Below, one piece after another: positions 9,207 to 20,822 of a stretch of DNA of 64,000 nt (the stretch's first letter is position 1; each line of letters begins with the position of its first letter). A program made the position numbers and the translations under genes. Location: contig KN834816.1 in NCBI GenBank assembly GCA_000827265.1, positions 89,159 to 153,158 of the forward strand, given 5' to 3'. The DNA comes from Collybiopsis luxurians FD-317 M1. Its lineage: Eukaryota > Basidiomycota > Agaricomycetes > Agaricales > Omphalotaceae. The notes under the pieces are model-generated. The model saw nothing but the letters and a program-made list of their open reading frames with translations, was not told where the DNA came from and did not search any database.

Positions 9207-12043
9207 TTCAGAGAGTAAGCCATCTTTGTTCTTACGATAAAAAGAAATTAACTTTCAAATTAAGACACTCCAAAATAAGCGCCGATGCCAATTGGCATTG
9301 TAATAATAATTAGGCCACAAAATTTTCAGTTACACCTCGATCCATAACATGATCTGAGTATTATATATATCTATTCATTTTTATTTTTCCTTTGGCCTTA
9401 CATTCTTATATATCAGGAGCAGTAATGCACTTAGGTTTGAGCGGATATTAGTCAATTTGGCCCTTGCAAGTTGCAGATCTGATTGCTGATAGTTAGCATG
9501 GCATAAAATTTTGCATACTGTCCCATTTTGTTCACATGCGAAAGTGAGCCATTGAGTAGGTGCGAGTCCTGGAGGATGAAAATCATTCATTACGAGTCCG
9601 GAATGAAATGGAGGAATTGTCTTGCAACAGGACTTGACCTTTTTCCCATGCCACTTTACTTGCTCTTTATATCAATTTTTTTCCCCATATATGGACATGT
9701 CACTTTTTGTAACTTTTGTTACACTACATGACTTTCTGTCCACCATCATCTTTCTTCCCTTCTCTTCCTCTTTGTTATGTGGTTCCTCTTCATTACGCAG
9801 TCCTTCTTCATTACACAGTTCCTTTGCTCCACCATCATCATCTGAATGTTCCTTATTCAATCCAGCCTCTCTTTGTTAAGCATTTCACTTGAAACTTAGT
9901 AGACAAGATGATTCCTAACATATCTATTCCACATCCAACTTCTGGGCTATGTGGTTTCTTTGTTCTTTTCTTGGTGGTCCCTTGTACAGTGAGCAACACC
10001 ATTTCTTCACTTGGATGTTTTTCCCACATATTGTTTTATTTCCCATGGGTGATCTGCTCCCCAGTGGATTGTTTGTAGCTACCACCACTGTCTTGCACAT
10101 GAGCAAACAGTCTCTAAACCAAACTAAATTAACCATATGTATTGCCTATATACCATGTCGCTTGTATTCTCAAGGGCTATGAAGTATTGACCCAACTTCA
10201 CCCCCCTCTAAGTAGTTCTTGTATCATAGATAGTCAGCTGCTGTGAGGGCAGGGAAATCTACAGCAGCAATGCCTTGTGTCAGCTGTGAGCTTGTCTTCT
10301 CCTTCTGCAGCAGTCCCAGAGGCAATGGTGACAGGGTCAGTACTGGGATAACCTCTGGAAACTGGCATTCAGATCTTGGACCATGCTGTGCAATAAACCT
10401 TCCTTCCTTCCTTCTTGACATGTAATCCCTGTTCCCTATTACTTATGTCTCTGCCTTCTCCTGTCATTGTCTCTCTTCATGACTATCACTTTCTCATTCT
10501 CAGTGTTTTGCTTTACACCTGCCCTCCTTTTTTGTTGCTTTAAATCTCCCTGTTTTGCTCTGTCCTTGTCCCTTTTTTTGCCTATGGCTACTCCTGATCC
10601 AGCTTATTCTAAGTTTGAGTCTGTCCTGTCTGTCCGACTCTCTTCTTTTCATCCTTACCTGATACTCACTGTCTAGCTTTAGATCTACTATTTTTTTTGT
10701 TGGATCCTATCCTGCCAGTCTTCTGGCCCCAGCAAGCTTTGCACATTGTGCTGGTAGTGTGTGTCAGATCATTGAAGCTTTTTCCCTTGGAGTCAAGTTC
10801 ATCAAGAGACTGCATTCTATGTCACAGAGGTGATGGTCCATGACATTGCACAAGTGGGGCCAGTTAGATACCTTGCAAGACAAAGTTGTACATGTAAACA
10901 TTGACACTAAAATGAAGGGTATGAAAGGATCGGGATTTGTTGTTTTCATTTGCAGTGAGCTCAACATCAGTGCTGTTCTACCAGTTGACTTTCCCTTTAC
11001 CATTGAGGAGACTGAAGACAATGGCAATAGGTGGAAACAAAAAATGATAGCATTTATGAACAACAGCATTGTTTTTAGTTGTACTGTCTGTATATGCCAA
11101 GACTTGGTGCTATGGGAGTACAATTACTGTGACCAAATTAGACTCTGGACTCATACATGCCATGTGCGAAGTGCAATGGCCCACATCCCACAAGTGGAAC
11201 ACTGGCACTGTAGAGTGCTTGTGGATTCAACAATAGGATATGAAAGGAATAAGAAGAAAAAATTGATGAAATCAAAGAATCGAGAAATAAGTACTAACTG
11301 TACTATTGACCATCTGGGGACAATTTGGCTACTTAAATGGGACTAATTAAGAGTGCGTGGAATGAATGGAATGGAATGCCGAGTTTCTGCTCTGACAATT
11401 CTGTGCCTGATCCAAGGCAGGCAATTTTGAATTGATCTAAATTTAGCAATTTATACAATTTTAGTTAGTTTTTATCACATTAATGATGATCCAGGATCTG
11501 CAAGGTAATTTGTTCCAATCACTGAAAAGGGCAAGTCCTACCATGCATTAGTGTTGGCCCACTGTGCATCAAGTATGGCATAAGCTGTTGGATATCATGA
11601 TAGATATCAGTATCAGAGTGTTATGATTAGGATTAATTGACAATCTCATAGTTACCTGCATAACCATATCTATTGTATATAAGCTGTAGTTTATGCCATA
11701 TGGATGCTCCCATATCCAATTGTTACTCTATATCTTTTTCTCATATTTCTCACTTACCACCATGTAGAAAACAAACAGAATCTATGGGTTAATACTGTAC
11801 CATTTTGAGCAGTTCAGCAGGGGGTGTGACCTGTGACCCTCCTGCTGAAGTTTGGATTTCGGCAAACCCTTCCAAGACCTGTAACCGTGCCAATGTGTTC
11901 CTTATTTTGGTTGAGAAAAACTAAATTTTATGCATGATTTAGATTCACAGAACAGAGTACCATACTGGTTGAAGTGACACACAATAAGTATTACAAAATA
12001 AAATAAAATATCTTCAGAAATTTGCCTAAGATGCAAGGACAAG
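9207..12043. other. gene-poor AT-rich island, middle part
   Basis: About 2.8 kb with no recognised gene apart from one long open frame (10840-11346, listed separately). There are pyrimidine-rich stretches at 9740-9880 and 10400-10680 whose reverse complement is purine-rich and gives Lys/Glu-rich short frames. A short hairpin lies at 11816-11850. Confidence 0.45.
10840..11346 (+). CDS. unrecognised open frame of 168 codons in the AT-rich island
   Basis: The frame runs from ATG 10840 to TAA 11344-11346 with a TGA just upstream (10831-10833). In this stop-dense stretch an uninterrupted run of 168 codons is longer than expected by chance. The product is soluble-looking, with a Lys-rich C-terminal segment (NKKKKLMKSK) and several Cys and His residues (HTCHVRS, VEHWHCR). 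I recognise no family. It could be a fragment of a mobile-element protein or a spurious frame. The opposite strand also has a shorter open frame here. Confidence 0.25.
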   Translation: MTLHKWGQLDTLQDKVVHVNIDTKMKGMKGSGFVVFICSELNISAVLPVDFPFTIEETEDNGNRWKQKMIAFMNNSIVFSCTVCICQDLVLWEYNYCDQIRLWTHTCHVRSAMAHIPQVEHWHCRVLVDSTIGYERNKKKKLMKSKNREISTNCTIDHLGTIWLLKWD

Positions 12044-12045
12044 TA

Positions 12046-12289
12046 CAGTGGACACAGAAAAAGATGTCACTTCCATATATGGAAGAGCCATTCCCACCTG
12101 CGATCCTGCCTTGTTTTGCAAACACAAACTGACTGCCATAGGCTGTAAATGCCCTACAACTACCAATTAAAATTTTGCAATGGGCAAAAGCATAAGAGTA
12201 GGCTTGGACAGGCTAAAAAAACCAAGCCAAAACCCCTACATTTTGTGGGCTACCATATAAGGTAGTGACATCTTTTTCTGTGTCCACTG
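12046..12289. mobile_element. MITE of the Tc1/mariner type, 244 bp
   Basis: The ends are inverted copies of about 42 bp: CAGTGGACACAGAAAAAGAT begins at 12046 and its reverse complement ends at 12289. The outer 26 bases match exactly and a few mismatches follow inward. TA flanks both ends (12044-12045 and 12290-12291), the target-site duplication of Tc1/mariner elements. CAGT ends are common in that superfamily. The 160-bp interior has no coding capacity, so it must have depended on a transposase encoded elsewhere. Confidence 0.85.
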
Positions 12290-12291
12290 TA

Positions 12292-13342
12292 AAAAAAACT
12301 TCGGCAACAACCCATTGAGACCTGTGACTGCCAAAGTGCTTGAAATGGTACAGTATCTCTGTTTCCTGCCTGAGTACTGGCATACTTGTCTTCCTCATAT
12401 TTTATTTCTAACATAAATGCCCATGAAAAACTGACCATAAGGACAAGTTTCCTCCATTTCATTCTGGAATTGTAAATTTGGCACAGGTTGTGAGTTGTGA
12501 CCATTTTTATTGAAACAAACAACATCAGGATTGGGAACAGATGAAGGGTGTTGAGGCTTGCTTTGCTAGCAGTACCTCAAGCTCTGGTCATGGCTGCTTT
12601 TATGCTTTCCAATGACCTGCTGATATGGATGGTCAAGACCTTTTTGAGTGTTATTTTGATAATTCAATGGCTGGCAAGGGTAGTGCTACAAATGATTATT
12701 GAGATGCTTGCCAGGCTAGTGCTGGTCATCAGGGACCCAGTAGGGATGGTGTGCAAGATTCAGGATGTGGCAAGGATGATGTGGACGAAGCTTGCTCTGG
12801 CTTCGCAGATTCAGAGGGTGCATGTGCCAGTACTGGCAGTTTTTTACCTCAAGCTGAGAGCATTGCAAAGCTGTGGCAAATGTCCAGGGAATTGCAGCAG
12901 GTCAGCAATGACAAAGTTGAATAACTAATATATACTGGGTACAATATCGTGTACACTACTTCCTTCCCTTTTGTAATGGCTTCCTTCAAAACTCTTTTCA
13001 ACAAATTAGGTGATGTAATCATTGATATCAAGCCCCTCAGTCAAGCAGGTACGAGCTTGATATGCCCAGAATTGACAACTTGTATGTACTCTGTATTTAT
13101 CTTGACATCTGTAGCCAACTATATTAGTTGCAGTAAGGCCCAGAAAGTGTTAATAGTTGTTTACTTTTGGCAAGTGCCAATGCAGTTCCTCTGCAGGAGT
13201 ATTGGCTTACAAGATGCACTATTAGCTTAAACAGTCCTAGGGAATAGCAAGGTAGTGCTAGTATACAAGAAGATCAGCTTAGATATCTGAGAACTGACCA
13301 CTGACTTCTGTGTGTATATCTCGCAGTCTTATTCCTCTCAAT
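12292..13342. other. stretch between MITE and TIR element
   Basis: About 1 kb. It contains the coding-like remnant at 12628-12924 (listed separately) and otherwise no supported feature. Confidence 0.4.
12628..12924 (+). pseudogene. coding-like remnant with an in-frame stop
   Basis: In the frame starting at ATG 12628 the translation has clear protein character: MDGQDLFECYFDNSMAGKG, then a TGA near 12697, then Ser/Gly/Asp-rich sequence and AKLWQMSRELQQVSNDKVE before TAA. Other frames here give only hydrophobic runs. The single stop in an otherwise open 98-codon stretch suggests a decayed exon. I do not recognise the family. Confidence 0.35.
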
Positions 13343-13645
13343 AGTCACTACGGCGGTTCTGATTTTTCTCAGCCGCAATAATTACTGTAAATAGATTTGA
13401 AATGAATTTTTGATTTTGACCAAAAAATAATTGAAATTTGGAGCTTTCTTCACCCGATATTGGAATCAAAAAAAAGAATACAGCTAACTCTGCATTTTGC
13501 TCAAAAAAATGTAAAATATTCCTTTCTAATTTCAATTAAACAAGGCATTGATTTGGGGCATAAAAGGATTAGAATTTCTTTGGTAATTTAATTTAGATTT
13601 TGTCAGTCATTCAATTCCTTTCATGGCCAAAAAAGGAATCCTTTT
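13343..13645 (+). repeat. left terminal inverted repeat
   Basis: Roughly 300 bp, pairing with 16077-16346 and then with 15597-15634 in inverted orientation. Differences are mostly single bases and small indels in A or T runs. Confidence 0.75.
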
Positions 13646-15634
13646 TCAATTGCAAAATGATTGTAATTGCACCCAGAGAAATGTAATGGTCAGTCCCAGC
13701 TGTCAGGTACAGGTGTGGTAGATAAAAACCTGTGTTCAGTTAGGCAGGTGCATTATATGCAGTTCTGTAAAGATGCAAGGCACTGACTAGGGCCCTGTTA
13801 GACCTGAGCTACAAGAGTAAGGAAAAGTGTGGTAAATGGTTGGTTGGTTGAATAGACTGTACACTGGACGGTGCAATAAAATGTAGGTCTCTTCGGGGTC
13901 TTGCAAAGAGGAGGACTACAGTCTGATGGGCAGTAATCTGCAATCAAGAAAGAATATGCATGAAGCATGGTGCATAGAAATAGAACCCAGAAGTGATTCA
14001 TTAGTTGTAAGAGTATAAGCTGAAGTGACATTGCAGACGATGTCGAAGAGGCTTAATGAGTGAGCAAAATACCTTGCAAGTATGTTGTGGTGCATTAAGG
14101 TCATTGTAAACACAGTATATTTGTCAGTAGTAGTTGTAATTAGCACAGATACTCAAGCAAGAACAGAAAAAGATATGAAAAACAGGCAAAACAGATGGTA
14201 GTTCAGGTAATAACAGTGTAGAGAACCATAGTTAATATAAAAGGTCCTTATATAGGGTATCTACTTGATCACAGTCACATGCTAGTGATGACTGTATAGA
14301 AGGGATGGTGCAGTGAGCCAAACAGAAATGATGGGGCAGAAGGTACAAATTGATGGGAATAGCAGAAAGGAAATAATGCTGTGATGCCAAAAGAAGTGTA
14401 TGCACCTACTAGTACTCAGAGTGCATATATGCATAAAGAAAAAGGTTAGGGCATAACAGACTGTGAGTTCATTTGGCCTTGAAAATATGCAGTAGGTGTG
14501 AATCAGTACTGGCAACTGTAGACAGATTGGTGCTGGTGTTCAGTGACAGTAACTTGACTTGGTAGACTTTCTTTAATATAACTTTTTGTGACTGGTAAAT
14601 GTGAGCCTAAAACAACTGACTGCTCTGGGACTAGCTTGCTTAGATGATAATAAAACTTGACAGTTTAAAACAGTAGCTCAAACTACTAGCCTCTCAGTGG
14701 GTCTAGCTAGCTTAAACAATAGGACTGGACTTGGACTTTAGAACTTAAATTTAACCAACTTGTACTTGTGCTCATGGAAAGTAATGGCCCAAAAGTCCGA
14801 AGTCACTAATTTGATGCCAGAGCTTGATGATACTGTTTTGGAGGCAAAAGGAGAGCACACAAAATTTTTAGTGGACAGTCTATTGTATATGAGCCAAGGT
14901 AGATGCACAAAAAATATTGAGTTTATATGTTTCATTGCATGCTCGAAAATTAAATGAGAACAACAAGGAAAAAAATTCCTCAATTCAATAGCGGCCTGTC
15001 ACTTTCCGTGTGCACAAGTACAACTGGATTCACTGATACCGCTTGCACAAAGCTCTTGGAAACTAAGTGTGAGGTAAGACTTTAGCTTGTATTGGGTACT
15101 TGGATTGCCTTGCTTAAGGCTAAAATCCTCTAGTATTTATACTACAAAATTATATTACTTCCTATTTAAGTAATTTGACTCATAGTTGACTCCATTTGAC
15201 TCCACCTAAAATTTCCAAAGCTTCATTAGCCTTATATAGTACCTATGACTCACTTTGACTCAGGCCAACTCATTCAGAGTCATTTCAGCTACGATATGAC
15301 CTAAGTCCCATGAGTAAGCAGAACAAATTTTTATTCTCCCACCTTAACCTGTCAGAGAGCCTTCTAGAGGTTATTATCCTCTGTAAGTATTCCTTCTAAT
15401 TATTTACTTCTTTACTGATTTTTCCTTGAAACAAGAATGGCTCCTGACACAGCCCAGGAACTTGATTACTCAGCCCAGTTTCTGACCAGTTCCTGGGCTA
15501 GAACTGACCATTATGTTTCCCCAGGAGATTCATTTTCTACAAATAATCATTATAATTTTTCAAGCTTGTTCGGAAATAGTTTGGTGGCCACTGGATCAAA
15601 ACAGGATTCCTTTTTCGGTCATGAAAGGAATTGA

Positions 15635-16076
15635 TCTATGTGTACTTGTCTGCTGTGGGAAGAGAGAGGGAAGCAAAGCGAGAGATTACTTGGGAACAAA
15701 CATTGCATTGTTTGGTCACTGATGCTCTCTCGCAGGAAAGGGATGCCTAGCTCGAGCCGGCGATGGTGAATGTACGTAGTTACATGAAACTGGAAACAAC
15801 GAAACAGTAGGGAAAAAGGTACAGAAGGGTGGGAAAAAAATAAAGAAGCTCGAGCTCTATGTGAGATATGTGGAGAGAAAAAGGACATAGGAGAAGTACC
15901 TATTGAGCTCTATGTGAGATATGTGAAAGAGAAAAAGGACACAACAAGGGAATATAATAATAAAGTCCATCCTATATACTAGAGAGTTCAAAGAGGTGTC
16001 AATGAAAACTGTGGCTAGTAACAAAAAGAGGTCTAGTAAGAGATGGCGCACTCGCTGCATAGACGACAGTCAACTT
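15635..16076. mobile_element. insertion of about 440 bp nested in the right inverted repeat
   Basis: This segment interrupts the match between the right arm and the left arm, so it arrived after the 3-kb element was in place (or after its arms diverged). It has no coding capacity. It contains a direct repeat: GAGCTCTATGTGAGATATGT at 15852 and at 15905, each followed by a purine-rich AGAGAAAAAGGACA-like stretch, about 38 bp per copy. Ends and target duplication are not clear. Confidence 0.5.
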
Positions 16077-16346
16077 GTTCAATGACCAACAAAATCTAAA
16101 TTAAATTACAAAGGAAATTCTAATACTTTTATGCCCAAAATCAATGCCTTTTATCAATTGAAATTAGAAAGGAATATTTAATATTTTTTCGAGTGAAATA
16201 CAGATTCAATTGTCTTCTTTTTTTTCGATTCCAATGGAAAAAAGCTCCAAATTTCGGATATCCTTTTGGTTGAAATCAAAAATTCATTCCAAACCTACTT
16301 ACGGTAATAATCACAGCCGAGATAAATCAGAACCGCCGTAGTGACT
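16077..16346 (-). repeat. right terminal inverted repeat (outer part)
   Basis: Reverse complement of the outer part of the left arm. The terminal bases AACCGCCGTAGTGACT end at 16346. Confidence 0.75.
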
Positions 16347-17197
16347 GATGAAACGACAACCAGTGTATAAAGACCTTTCGCGCCCTCCGGCCTCATATTA
16401 CATCCTGCGCTCCTTTACCCGACCAATACATACAGTGTGCACAAGCCCCTGGCGTCGTTTAGAGAGGAACAGTATGTCACCTACCGAACTTCGAAGATGA
16501 ACTGGTCGTACTGATATTGTACCTTTTTTGACCTTTGTAAACTCGCTCTGGCTTGTGTGAATTTCGGAAAAATGAAATTTGATACGCACATCGATCCATC
16601 ATTTTGTTCCGATATGGCCTGAGAGCATTGCTTGCATTATCGGTGATTATACATTAAAAGGTTGAAATGTCAGTGCTATGTAAATGATGAATAGTTCGAG
16701 GGTAGAAATTCCAAAGAAATGGAGATAGCTGAGACGGGGAATGGTGGGCAGACTTTCATTCAAAACGCTGAGGTTTATGTACCCAACTTGTAGGTCTTGA
16801 ATATTTTTGACTTGTCTTAGACATACTAGACTCTCGTGTCCAAATACTCCCATTCACTTGCAATAACAAGGTCAAGATCATGCTTGATAGCACAACTTGA
16901 GCACTACCTGACACCTGTCAAGGCCGGCAGACCCCAGGAAAAGATATACATATACATATATCAGGGAAAATACTAGTAAGTAGTGAGAGTACTACAATAT
17001 AGGAGGAGCAAGTTCAAAAAGCACTACAGCAAGTTGGAAAGCACGGAAAGCATCAAGAAAGCATACAGAAAGCATTGAGACAGCGAGGCATCAGGATACA
17101 CGGAGATTACGGTCGTAATTAAGATGAGCATAGACGGGAGTCAAACAGCTAGTTGTCTAGGGCTAGCACGCCGGAAAGCATTTTCAGGCTGGCACCG
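16347..17197. other. intergenic region at the start of the duplicated segment
   Basis: No gene seen. A TA-rich microsatellite lies at 16946-16963. From about 16990 the sequence matches 21915 onward and marks the left edge of the tandem duplication. GAAAGCA units recur in both copies (17036-17076 and 21976-22012). Confidence 0.5.
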
Positions 17198-17303
17198 TCA
17201 CCGGTTAGGGTTGGCCAGCTTGGAGCCCTGAGGTTCAATCTTGATGCCAGAATTAAATACCGATACTTATTATCATTGAAGTGCTTTAAGAACTCACCGG
17301 TAT

Positions 17304-18544
17304 TCAGGCCATAGTCTCGTTGTTCTGCGAACAATTGACAAGAATGTTCATCTCCTCAGGCTAAAGATAAGTTAGAAGGGTTAGACGAGTTTGCTGAGGA
17401 GCATAAGGCATACATTCAATGGTCTGGAAATTGTATTTCTCAAAACTTCACCCTGCACCTCGAATGTAAACAGAACTAGATTCATTAACCAACTTAAGAA
17501 GCTGACCTCCGTTTGGACCTACACAATGTAAGTGAGACAAACCCAAATAGTTTTGAAAGTTCCTTACATACCTCAATCTCTGTGACTATTTCAACTTCGA
17601 CATTGTTAGGTATTGAGCCCTCGGGCTGAGTACCCTGTGATATCAAATCATCAGTGTAAACAGGCGAAAAGAACAGCCATTGCCGGGTACCTGTGCTATT
17701 GAAGCCAGTTGTAAATCGATCAAGGAGCCAATTGATTTGCCTTCAGCACTGTACAAAGGCAATTGCGTGAATTCAGTCCCAGCCTCATGAGACAGCGCTG
17801 GTGACTGTATTCAAGGAGGAACCAGCAAGAATTGGGATTAGTACATTGCCTCGATTCAATTGGCGGAAAATTCTTACCCCGAGGTCAGACAAAGTGGAAT
17901 CCGAGCCCTAGAGGAGGTGAGTGAAAGTTACTTGAAATCAAAGACCGCTACCGGCGTACATTATCACTTGGGGTCTGAAGCGAAGGTCAGCTACGAGTCG
18001 CCGGTAGAGTTCAATGAGCAATAGCTACGTACTTCTCTCTTCCTTGAATATTTTTTGTGGCTTTCTCGCCATTCTGTCAAGTTAGTACTTACTTCCTATT
18101 GGTATTATGAGAATTAGTTCAAGAGAGAGACAGAAGCGAAAAAGTCTCACGTCAAGTTTCTTCTCGAATTGTTTAAGAGATCCCTTTGCAGCTTTAATCC
18201 ACCTGAGGTGGACTTGGATGGTCAAGGAACCCGTCTGCTTGCAGAGACTAGCCGCCTCGTTGAAATCCTGGACAATACTAAAGGCCGCAGTTAGTAGTAG
18301 TCTTGAAGGTACTGAGACCTCAAACCTACCGATCGCGCTCCATCTCAAGTAGCGCTGCCGCTGTTGATTTCAGCCCAATTTCCTTGATTGATTTCGACAT
18401 GTTTAACCCATATGGAAGAGTTTCCGAAGCATGCCTGATAAAGCTCGGTCGTTGGTTGTCAGCGTAACGACGGAAGTTGGCGGTCGCTTCGAACAAGGTC
18501 TGAGCAGCAGAATGTCCAAAACTAGATTCACTGATGGGTGACAT
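17304..18544 (-). CDS. uncharacterised protein X, left copy (X1)
   Basis: Start ATG at 18544. The first exon holds SFGHSAAQTLFEAT and ends in LLEMERD. The second exon (after a roughly 50-bp intron) holds DFNEAASLCKQTG, LRWIKAAKGSLKQFEKKLD. Many very short exons follow (NGEKATKNIQGRE, GSDSTLSDLG, EFTQLPLYSAEGKSIGSLID, VEVEIVTEIE, VQGEVLRNTISRPLN), all with good GT-AG borders. The last coding exon reads PEEMNILVNCSQNNETMA then TGA at 17304-17306. The paralogue at 22112-23337 continues past this point into one more exon, and a matching exon sequence remains here at about 17200-17240, so the stop is probably a disabling or shortening change. The protein looks soluble and partly coiled-coil. I recognise no family. 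Confidence 0.6.
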
Positions 18545-19488
18545 CGAGATCTGGTATTAGTGGATGGAGATTGGTGGATGGGGAAAGACGGCAAGCTGAA
18601 AAATGGGAAGGAGTGATGAATACAGAGAAATGTCAGAGTCGACTTCGCCTGGAAGAAGAGAGCTGAAGTAAATCTGTTGGCTGCTGTTGGTCTGTCCGCT
18701 CAACTCTGAAAGACGTTTTAAGTAGTTTCGAGTTCAACGAAGTCTAAATAGAGGACAAGAGCACTATAGCATTTGATAGAAAAGTTTGGTGTGTATGGAC
18801 TTGGGTTGCGAGGGCAAAGCGTATGAATCTGTACTCGCCGATCTGATGCCAGAGACTGATACTGTGCCAGCGCTTATGATAAATCATTGTTCCGTCGTTG
18901 TTTTTGTACTTAAGAACCTTAGAAACGTTATAAATACATACGTGGAAACAAAGGACATGTTGAAACACCTCAATGGTCGCCTCCTTAGGTTCCGTGAATC
19001 GTTTAGCTACAGAAGTTAGAACAAGGTTCCTCCCGTGAAGGAAGAAAGGACGTATACCAGATATCACCACAGACCACAGATGAATCCGATATCCTTAAGG
19101 CATCCCTGATACTATATCTTACTAAATACCCTGATCATACACCTGATTTGAGGAAGCCAAAAATTACCTGCTGAGACTGACCTTACACTTCTTTGCCTCA
19201 AAGATTACGGGAGAAGCCCTCTTCCCATGGAGCTCGGGACGATTTCTGGGCCTCAACATGCATTGGCAGATAGCGTGCATACTATTACAAGGACAAAGTT
19301 TGTAAACCGAACAAAGCCACGGCTTACAAGGCACTGCCCGTTGATTTAACATAACAACGATTCACAAATTTAAAGCAATCGAGACAATAACAAAGCAATC
19401 GAGACAATAACAAAGCAGTAGAGTAAAGCAGACAAATAGCAGACAATAAAGGGAAATAGCTGAGGTCCAAAACCGAGATACGCTCCTG
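18545..19488. other. intergenic region between X1 and the left kinase gene
   Basis: No gene seen. A 20-bp unit (AAAGCAATCGAGACAATAAC) is repeated about 2.5 times at 19372-19425. Parts correspond to 23338-23998 in the right copy. Confidence 0.5.
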
Positions 19489-20822
19489 CTAAGGAGAACT
19501 AGAAGGAATGGCCGGTTTGCGGTTAAGGATCATACTGCAAGTCCAGAGCAGGTTGCTCGATGCCCAAAATGGCTTCACGAAGACGTTCTCGTTCTTCTTC
19601 ACAGCTCGAGAGCGGAGTTTGAACCAGGAAAGAGACCGAACAATCTCTGAAAAGCGAGAGATACTTCAACCATGTTCGGTCGCTTGGTCGGATCATCCTG
19701 AGTCATATCATCCACCAACGGTTGCAGGAATTCAAAGCCATGTATTCCGGGTTCCAGATGCGCTGCTCTCCCCTGCCAGCAAGCAAGTTAGAAAACTGGA
19801 AAATTGCCAATTCGAGGCCATCGTAGACTGAAGTAGCTTACATCAATGATGTAAAGGCGAATCATGGTGCCAACAAGGTACACGTCAGTCGCAAATGGAT
19901 CGCAAGGCTCCCTAGCTTCTTGGGGTTCAATACCACCAGATTGTATGGCGTGTGTCAAAGGTCGAGGCTCCGAGGGCCGTAGACCTCGGAAAAACCAAAA
20001 TCGATGAGATAGCATCTGGGAGGACAACGGGTGCGAGAGAAATAGCGCGCACGCTTCTTCCAATCATAGCTCTCAGACGGTTTACACGGATGGAACCCGT
20101 CAGGGTACATTGCTTTGGCATCCATAACCATGTTATTCAAAGAGCAGTCCCTGCAAGTTTGAAAATTCAGACGGGACAACATATTGAAATAGCTCGCGCC
20201 TACCTATGGGCTACATTGTTCTCATGCATGTACTGCAATCCCTGTAGCTTGGTCAAACTTTTGAGGTTATATCTGAAATGTGTAATATTCACCTCAAATA
20301 TTTCCCTCACGAATTGAAGCCCTTCGCCAATGGTGCGGAAGTTAGGGTCGTTGGGTTCTCTCATCCAAGGCATCACCAAGAGAGTCTCGTCATCAATACC
20401 AGGAATATGCAAGACTTGGAGAACAGGGATACAGTGATTCCGCGGATTGGACTTGTGGTCATCATTCGAGAATGATGTTGCAATCCTTTCCTTGGTTGAG
20501 ATGGTTCTTCTACCTTCAACCAGAGGGTCTCTGACGCGTTTAATGGCAACCATTGACGAATCCGACACCCGCAAGGCATCAATGATACGAGCAAACTAGT
20601 AGAATGTCACCGCTGAGACATAAAAGTTCTAGATGCCGAACTCACCGCCAAAGCTTGACCATCTTCGAACTTGTCAGCCTCCAACAGTCCAGAGAACTTG
20701 GCCTTCCACCCAGGCCGATACCTTGGCCTTAGCATGTAACCCTGTCCCTTCAAGAACTCATATCGCTCAGCCCACCATCGCTCTGACTCGCCAAGCGTTG
20801 TGATCAAAGGCACTTCGGGCAT
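19489..20822 (-). CDS. protein kinase-like gene, left copy, frameshifted near its 3' end
   Basis: The start MPEVPLITT at 20822 is followed by YMLRPRYRPGWKAKFSG. A 50-bp intron near 20600-20648 follows. The next exon holds the VAIK lysine (SSMVAIKRVRDP), IPVLQVLHIPG and LLVMPWMREP. Later exons hold GLQYMHENNVAHR, DCSLNNMVMD (catalytic loop HRD...N) and YLIDFGFSEVY (DFG). These are the marks of the mushroom-specific kinase-like family. Near 19661 one base is missing relative to the right copy, so the frame ends early at TGA 19599-19601. In the original frame the homologous sequence stays open to TAG at 19489-19491. About 50 C-terminal residues are thus altered or lost. Activity is uncertain but the catalytic core is complete. 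Its 5' flank is also rearranged. Confidence 0.75.

Larger units (their letters stand above)
13343..16346. mobile_element. 3-kb DNA-transposon-like element with about 300-bp terminal inverted repeats
   Basis: The left arm (13343 to about 13645) begins AGTCACTACGGCGGTTCTGA. Its imperfect reverse complement ends at 16346. The right arm is split: 16077-16346 matches the outer ~270 bp, and 15597-15634 matches the next ~38 bp of the left arm, so a segment was inserted into the right arm. The interior (13646-15596) has only short frames and no recognisable transposase, so the copy is non-autonomous or eroded. The flanks read TA at the left (13342-13343) and TG at the right (16346-16347), compatible with a mutated TA duplication but not proof. 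Superfamily is therefore unassigned. Confidence 0.75.

Noticed and set aside
9672..10676. Lys/Glu-rich minus-strand frames as a possible transposase
   Set aside because: They arise from pyrimidine-rich simple sequence on the plus strand and show no catalytic motif.
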